Below, piece by piece: positions 12,559 to 16,182 of a DNA stretch of 16,182 nt (the stretch's first letter is position 1; every line of letters begins with the position of its first letter). Made by a program: the position numbers and the translations under genes. The notes under the pieces are model-generated. The model saw only the letters and a program-made list of their open reading frames with translations. It was not told where the DNA came from and did not search any database. The stretch spans positions 636 to 16,817 of the forward strand of contig DKXD01000205.1 in assembly GCA_002492075.1 (NCBI GenBank), read 5' to 3'. The DNA comes from Ruminococcaceae bacterium UBA7135. Its GTDB lineage: Bacteria; Bacillota; Clostridia; Oscillospirales; Ruminococcaceae.

Positions 12559-12951
12559 TTATAATTTCTCAACAAATCTGTTGTAAATCATTCTGACGCT
12601 ATCTGCGGTATTATTGCCGCCGATCTCATATGCCACCCGCCTCCAGTTCATAAGGCTTACACAACGATAGTACACAATCATTCGAGTAATGCTATTGGGT
12701 ATAGTCAAAATAAACTGCACAGCCTCGTCACGCTCGGTCTGAAGTTTTTCACTAAGTTTGCGAATCTTATCCTCAATGTCCATTACGCGCTCGGCATTAC
12801 GCGCGGTAGGATCACTTACACCACTCGCCGAGCCTATACGCGGCTGCGGCGAGTTTACGAGCGAACGAGCTCTTATGTTTTCCAGTTCGCGCTCCCACAT
12901 TCGCAGCTCCTTTACCGTGTAATATATTTGTTCAAGCTGTTGTTTTGTCAT
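12559..12951 (-). CDS. Sigma-factor-like/ArpU-type late transcription regulator (putative)
   Basis: This 130-aa protein has an N-terminal helical, charged region (KELRMWERELENIRAR, then a coiled stretch around 50-80) and a C-terminal helix-turn-helix-like block: IPNSITRMIVYYRCVSLMNWRRVAYEIGG followed by SVRMIYNRFVEKL. The layout resembles sigma region 4-like phage regulators of the ArpU/RinA/DUF1492 type. These usually lie directly upstream of the terminase genes and activate the late operon. AAGGAG lies upstream of ATG 12951. Position and the weak promoter immediately downstream support the role; exact family not certain. Confidence 0.65.
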   Translation of the reverse strand: MTKQQLEQIYYTVKELRMWERELENIRARSLVNSPQPRIGSASGVSDPTARNAERVMDIEDKIRKLSEKLQTERDEAVQFILTIPNSITRMIVYYRCVSLMNWRRVAYEIGGNNTADSVRMIYNRFVEKL

Positions 12952-12971
12952 GATGTCTCCTTAAACCATAC

Positions 12972-13136
12972 TCAACATTTGATCTTCTCTGCGGCATCCC
13001 ACCGCTCATGATAAATCGGCTTGATTAAAAAATCCGCCAGCTCGTGTCCCATCATATCCACTGCCGAGAACTGTATGATCTCGTCCTCGGCAGGGTTCAA
13101 GCCCGTGGTTTCGGTGTCTATCGCAATTATGTTCAT
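12972..13136 (-). CDS. Truncated DnaQ-like (DEDD) 3'-5' exonuclease
   Basis: This 54-aa reading frame begins MNIIAIDTETTGLNPAEDEI, the Exo I motif of DEDD exonucleases (Asp and Glu in DTETTGL), followed by IQFSAVDMMGHELADFLIKP. It stops after WDAAEKIKC, just where the family continues towards a conserved A-x-x-I-N-G-I segment. Exo II and Exo III residues are absent, so it cannot be an active exonuclease. It has a good ribosome binding site (GGAG, 8 bases) and lies 12 bases after the DUF3850 gene. It is either the remnant of a longer gene or a retained small protein. Confidence 0.75.
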   Translation of the reverse strand: MNIIAIDTETTGLNPAEDEIIQFSAVDMMGHELADFLIKPIYHERWDAAEKIKC

Positions 13137-13148
13137 CGTGTGTTCTCC

Positions 13149-13484
13149 TCAAAACTTGATAAGTCCGCGCTCTTCAAACGATTCTGTTATGGTGGGGTTC
13201 AGAGCTTTGCCGAAGCTTTCGTTTGCATTGTAGAATTTGCACGGCTGAATACCCAAAATGACATAGCCATCCGGCATAGCCACGGGCGGATGACCGCGCC
13301 CCGCAACGTATGTTATGCGATACAACGCGCTTCGCCCCGTATATCCGTTTTCCTTTGTAAATTCATTCAATGCGATGTAATCACCGACCAGAAAATTCCT
13401 GTCGTCCCGTCGGATTTCAAACGTTTTCTCTCCCGAAATAACAGCACTGAAATATTCGGGGAAGATCTTTAATTCGTGTATCAT
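13149..13484 (-). CDS. DUF3850 (ASCH/PUA-like) protein
   Basis: This 111-aa protein begins MIHELKIFPEYFSAVISGEK and continues TFEIRRDDRNFLVGDYIALNE, the signature of DUF3850, with YTGRSALYRITYVAG and GYVILGIQPC later. Members belong to the ASCH-like fold thought to bind RNA or modified nucleotides and are common in phage early or middle regions; the exact job is unknown. It overlaps the preceding gene by ATGA. The C-terminal 25 residues beyond the domain are poorly conserved in type. Confidence 0.85.
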   Translation of the reverse strand: MIHELKIFPEYFSAVISGEKTFEIRRDDRNFLVGDYIALNEFTKENGYTGRSALYRITYVAGRGHPPVAMPDGYVILGIQPCKFYNANESFGKALNPTITESFEERGLIKF

Positions 13485-13744
13485 GTTTTCCCCTCACTTT
13501 CTGCGCTTTGTATCATGAGCTCAATATCGTCAAGCAGGTTGTTCAGCCGCGCGTTTTCGCTTTTCAGCCGCTCGATCTCGGCAGGAGTAAGCCCCGTGTC
13601 CTCGTAGGCGGCGATCCGATTTAAAGCAGCCGTCAGCGCGTTCGCCTTGTCGAACGGCAGCCCGCCGTAAATATCAGGCATAATGTCCGACAGCTCTATG
13701 ATGTCCGCGTTACCGTACGCATCACGCTCTGTATAACGTTTCAT
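13481..13744 (-). CDS. Hypothetical phage protein with C-terminal coiled coil
   Basis: This 87-aa protein (MKRYTERDAYGNADIIELSD) is a type often seen in clostridial prophages but of unknown function. The middle, FDKANALTAALNRIAAYEDTGLTPAEIERL, resembles a short motif shared by many small phage proteins. The C-terminus (SENARLNNLLDDIELMIQ) is a short coiled coil. It overlaps both neighbours by ATGA, so it belongs to one translationally coupled run. Confidence 0.75.
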   Translation of the reverse strand: MKRYTERDAYGNADIIELSDIMPDIYGGLPFDKANALTAALNRIAAYEDTGLTPAEIERLKSENARLNNLLDDIELMIQSAESEGKT

Positions 13745-14421
13745 TCGCTTTCACCGCCTTTCACGCGCATTTCGACGATAATGGTGCCGTCCGGGTAAGC
13801 GGTGGCACAAACGGTGCCGCCGCTCTCCTGCACACGGCAAGCAAAATCGTCCGCGATGTCCACGATGCAAGGGGGTATCGTCACTTTTGTCTCCGCGAAG
13901 AGCGGCGGTTCGAGCTCTGCCGTTTCGGGGAGTTCGCAAGCGAACTCGTTCCCGCCGCTCTCGGGCGCGAGTTCGGGAGCCGTTTCGGGCTCGGGAACGG
14001 GCTCGTCTTTGACAACGCGCTTTTTCTGCGGTATCGCAACCGGGTCGAGCTTAAAATCCGACTTCAGCTCGCCGCCCCGCTCCGGCTTCCAGATGATGTT
14101 CCCAAACCTATCCGCCTTCGCGAGCAGTATGCCGTGCTTGTCGCAGTAGCTTTTTACGCGAAACTCACTGACACCGAGCGTGTCCGCGATCTGCTTGCAG
14201 TAAAAATTTTTCGCTGCAAGCTCCTCTATCTTTGCGCCGATGTCATCGCCCGATGCGTCTCTCAGATAGTCCGGCGCTGTAAATGAGTGCTTTTGGCACT
14301 GGTCGAGCAGTATGCTCGCGATCTCACGCTTTTTCTTGCTGTTTAGGTCTGCGAGTATCTGCACCTGCTCGCGCGGGTCTGCCGAGTCGCGCCAATTTCT
14401 GAAAATTTCCTCGTCTGTCAT
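13741..14421 (-). CDS. HTH-containing phage protein of unknown function
   Basis: The protein has 226 aa from ATG 14421, which overlaps the upstream stop in ATGA and has GGGAGGA upstream. Residues 1-65 are helical and charged. Residues about 69-98 (AAKNFYCKQIADTLGVSEFRVKSYCDKHGI, shown here by its ends) form a helix-turn-helix like those in transposase or sigma-like proteins. A Pro/Glu-rich linker (138-175) leads to a compact C-terminal domain of about 45 residues ending VEMRVKGG. I do not recognise the family; DNA binding is likely. Confidence 0.7.
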   Translation of the reverse strand: MTDEEIFRNWRDSADPREQVQILADLNSKKKREIASILLDQCQKHSFTAPDYLRDASGDDIGAKIEELAAKNFYCKQIADTLGVSEFRVKSYCDKHGILLAKADRFGNIIWKPERGGELKSDFKLDPVAIPQKKRVVKDEPVPEPETAPELAPESGGNEFACELPETAELEPPLFAETKVTIPPCIVDIADDFACRVQESGGTVCATAYPDGTIIVEMRVKGGESE

Positions 14422-14699
14422 ATTGTATCTTCCTCCCAACTCATCTTAGCTCCGCATGTATCGCAATAAGACGCGCGATACGTTTCCCATTCGTGCTCCT
14501 CTCCGCACTCGGAACAAGCTATCGTGCCGCCGCTGTCTTTGATCCACCGCCCATGCCTTTCTGGGCGAACGTCGGCGGCGGGGGCGCTTTCTATAATGCT
14601 GATTGCACTGTTCCAGCCTTCGGCATAAGCTTTATTCTCAAATACTTTGGGATTGCATTTTCCTATCCCTAAAGCCTGTCTGTCTATAAAATCAGCCAT
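14418..14699 (-). CDS. Small zinc-ribbon phage protein
   Basis: This 93-aa protein starts MADFIDRQAL, has the AYAEGWNSAISIIESAPAADV segment often found in clostridial phage proteins, then HGRWIKDSGG and two Cys pairs (C62xxC65, C79xxC82) forming a zinc ribbon. ATG 14699 has AGGAGG upstream; the longer frame from 14762 lies within the preceding gene. Function is unknown. It overlaps both neighbours by a few bases. Confidence 0.75.
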   Translation of the reverse strand: MADFIDRQALGIGKCNPKVFENKAYAEGWNSAISIIESAPAADVRPERHGRWIKDSGGTIACSECGEEHEWETYRASYCDTCGAKMSWEEDTI

Positions 14700-14901
14700 T
14701 GTCAGCCCTCCTGTTCCAAGCTGTAATAACACGTTCTTTGTTGTTAGACTTTCTTCCCGCAACGAATGTCGGCACTGTTATTTCGACATGACAATTCGGA
14801 CATGATATAATGTTAATACATTGATCGTACTCTACAACATGGATAAATGGATTATCACACCCGCAAAACGGACACGGTTTTAAAACTGTTTTAGATCTCA
14901 T
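14692..14901 (-). CDS. Lar-like zinc-ribbon protein
   Basis: The 69-aa protein has LKPCPFCG (C10, C13), a second pair CPNC (C34, C37) and the C-terminal motif VITAWNRR. This is the Lar/restriction alleviation protein pattern, common in phages; Lar of the Rac prophage modulates type I restriction, but most small homologues are untested. ATG 14901 is chosen because GAGGAG lies upstream and it overlaps the preceding stop codon by a few bases. Confidence 0.75.
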   Translation of the reverse strand: MRSKTVLKPCPFCGCDNPFIHVVEYDQCINIISCPNCHVEITVPTFVAGRKSNNKERVITAWNRRADNG

Positions 14902-15502
14902 CTTCACTCTCCTCAAACGTCATCTGCAGGTCGGCTTCTCCCGGTTCGGTCTCTCTGCGCGCCATATATTTGTTTTGCACCGAGGTTATGATCCCCGCCA
15001 GATCGTCAAACCAATCGTTAAGCGCGCTGTTGTCAAATTTAACGCCAAGTATCACCGCTTCCGGCAAAAATCCTTTTTTCACGCACAGCACGTTTTCGCC
15101 GTCGGATAATGTCCGCATATGATACGTTGTCTGATCGTCCGTGTCTATCGGCTTTAAATAGCCGCCGTCTATGAAAATCAGATCGTTTCCCGTTTCAAAT
15201 ATCAGAAACTCCGCGTTTTTGATAATTACACGCTTCGGCGGGTTCTTTATCTGAACGTCGCAGACGTTGTTATCGCTGAACAACTCTTCCGGGGCATGTA
15301 TCTCCGTAAAGTGAATGGCGGCGATATCCTTCTCGGAGTAATCCAGCATTGAAGCGAGGCTGTCCGCCGACATAGGCTCTATGCCCGCGAGTATGTACAT
15401 CGCGCCGCCATCTCCGATCCATTGAGTGTTATCGCGCAAAGTCTGCATTCGCAGGCACTTTTGCGACTTGCAGATAGCCGCGACACGTTTTTTCTTGATC
15501 AT
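14891..15502 (-). CDS. Phage protein of unknown function (203 aa)
   Basis: I do not recognise a family. The N-terminus is basic with two Cys (MIKKKRVAAICKSQKC), followed by alternating strand and helix blocks: GGAMYILAGIEPMS, KRVIIKNAEFLIFETGNDLIFIDG, and ENVLCVKKGFLPEAVILG. The C-terminus is acidic. AAAGGAG lies upstream of ATG 15502, which overlaps the YopX-like stop by ATGA. It belongs to the coupled run of accessory genes. Confidence 0.65.
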   Translation of the reverse strand: MIKKKRVAAICKSQKCLRMQTLRDNTQWIGDGGAMYILAGIEPMSADSLASMLDYSEKDIAAIHFTEIHAPEELFSDNNVCDVQIKNPPKRVIIKNAEFLIFETGNDLIFIDGGYLKPIDTDDQTTYHMRTLSDGENVLCVKKGFLPEAVILGVKFDNSALNDWFDDLAGIITSVQNKYMARRETEPGEADLQMTFEESEDEI

Positions 15503-15972
15503 AGTTTGTTCTCCTTTCTGTATAGCTCGTCCGCCGCTCCTTTCTGCAAGAGCTCGGGGTTGTCGTGGATATTGCCGATGACTTCACAGTCTAAAATACC
15601 ACTATTTAGCAAATCGTCCATTGTAGCAGCAATGCTGTTTGTGAAATAAAATTGCCCATCGGCAAATTTGATAATTCCTCTGTTAATGAATAAGCTGTCA
15701 TGATATTCATATTGCCCGGGTGTTTCATCTTCGTAAGCGATTATATCCCCCTCGAAAATGAGCTTGCCATTCTTGTCGGTCAAGCCCGTGCACTCGCCGA
15801 GCGTTTCAGAAGCGACTATGTAAGACATCATCAAGCCCGTTTCTTCACGGTCGATACAATATTTCAAAAATGCGGGTTTTTCTTTGACGTTTCTGCTTTT
15901 TGACAAGTAACCCTCAACCCATTCGCCATTATCAAGACGCTTCCCGTGCCAAAGCCCTCTATGCTCATTCAT
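15499..15972 (-). CDS. YopX-family protein
   Basis: This 157-aa protein has the YopX pattern: an N-terminal RGLWHGKRLDNGEWVEGYL, central TLGECTGLTDKNGKLIFEGDII, a GIIKFADGQFYF strand and the C-terminal CEVIGNIHDNPELL. YopX proteins are widespread in Firmicutes phages (named after SPbeta YopX); their role is unknown. It overlaps the upstream gene by ATGA. Confidence 0.88.
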   Translation of the reverse strand: MNEHRGLWHGKRLDNGEWVEGYLSKSRNVKEKPAFLKYCIDREETGLMMSYIVASETLGECTGLTDKNGKLIFEGDIIAYEDETPGQYEYHDSLFINRGIIKFADGQFYFTNSIAATMDDLLNSGILDCEVIGNIHDNPELLQKGAADELYRKENKL

Positions 15973-16182
15973 TGCAGCAGTCCTCCCATTTTCTCAACCA
16001 TAACTTTCAAGCCGTTAATGACCTTTGCACGTTCATTTTCGGGCATACTGTCCGCAATTTCAACCGCAGAATTGAAATTCTGCAAACAAACCGCGATATA
16101 AAACTTTGCTGTCTGCTTTTTATCGTCGGGATTTGGCGCGGGCTTTTTTGCACTCGACTGCAAAGCGGCGTTTTCGCTTTTC
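15969..16182 (-). CDS. Hypothetical protein, 5' end outside the window
   Basis: The frame is open to the right edge (visible start KSENAALQSSAKKP), so the gene is partial; TTG 16163 is the only start-like codon inside and has no ribosome binding site. After a basic, Pro-rich stretch the remaining part is helical: AKFYIAVCLQNFNSAVEIAD and AKVINGLKVMVEKMGG. Function unknown. It contains the 18-base sequence that recurs in the antirepressor terminator. Confidence 0.6.
   Translation of the reverse strand, partial: KSENAALQSSAKKPAPNPDDKKQTAKFYIAVCLQNFNSAVEIADSMPENERAKVINGLKVMVEKMGGLLQ

Noticed and set aside
14783..14811. Promoter-like sequence on the plus strand (TCGACA-17-TATAAT) within the Lar-like gene
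   Set aside because: No terminator or reading frame follows at a sensible distance and it lies wholly in coding sequence; likely chance, though an antisense start cannot be excluded.

Overview
The window looks like the late region of a tailed phage or prophage of siphovirus type, most likely from a gut Clostridia-type member of the Bacillota. The evidence is HK97-type head genes, strong AGGAGG-like ribosome binding sites, sigma-A promoters, and small phage proteins common in clostridial prophages (YopX, DUF3850, Lar-like zinc ribbons). Essentially all protein genes lie on the minus strand, so transcription runs from position 16182 towards 1. No integrase, lysis gene, tRNA or CRISPR array was seen, so prophage and free phage cannot be told apart here.

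Layout in transcription order. (1) 16182-12972: a tightly overlapping run of small accessory genes (partial gene, YopX-like, unknown 203-aa protein, two zinc-ribbon proteins, HTH-like protein, coiled-coil protein, DUF3850, and a 54-aa truncated DnaQ-like exonuclease). (2) 12951-11431: a putative late-transcription regulator, an HNH nuclease behind an extended -10 promoter, and the P27-type small terminase subunit. (3) 11430-9011: an accessory block between terS and the capsid genes. It holds a G-rich non-coding stretch with repeats, a lipoprotein moron with its own promoter and terminator, and a module made of a ribbon-helix-helix (RHH) repressor-like gene, an opposite-strand small RNA, a 66-aa gene and an ORF6N antirepressor-like gene. 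(4) 8771-4218: prohead protease, major capsid protein, two head-tail connectors, two tail-completion proteins, major tail protein and tail assembly chaperone. (5) 4149-297: portal and large terminase, displaced from their usual place beside terS. (6) 232-1: start of the tape measure protein.

Two systems stand out. First, the portal gene carries a Gly/Ser linker and a C-terminal domain that I recognise as DUF6883-like, a polymorphic-toxin-type domain. It overlaps a 53-aa DUF4926-like gene (candidate immunity protein), followed by a second, decayed copy of that gene and a terminator. A perfect consensus promoter lies inside the fusion gene at the start of the toxin domain, placed to express the immunity gene without the structural operon. 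Second, the RHH/small RNA/antirepressor module resembles the arc/sar/ant (immI) region of phage P22: a perfect TTGACA-17-TATAAT promoter on the plus strand gives a short RNA of about 73 nt that ends at a strong terminator and is antisense to the interval between the RHH gene and the downstream genes. An inverted repeat overlaps its promoter, and a hairpin masks the next ribosome binding site.

Family names come from recall of sequence patterns, not from a database search.
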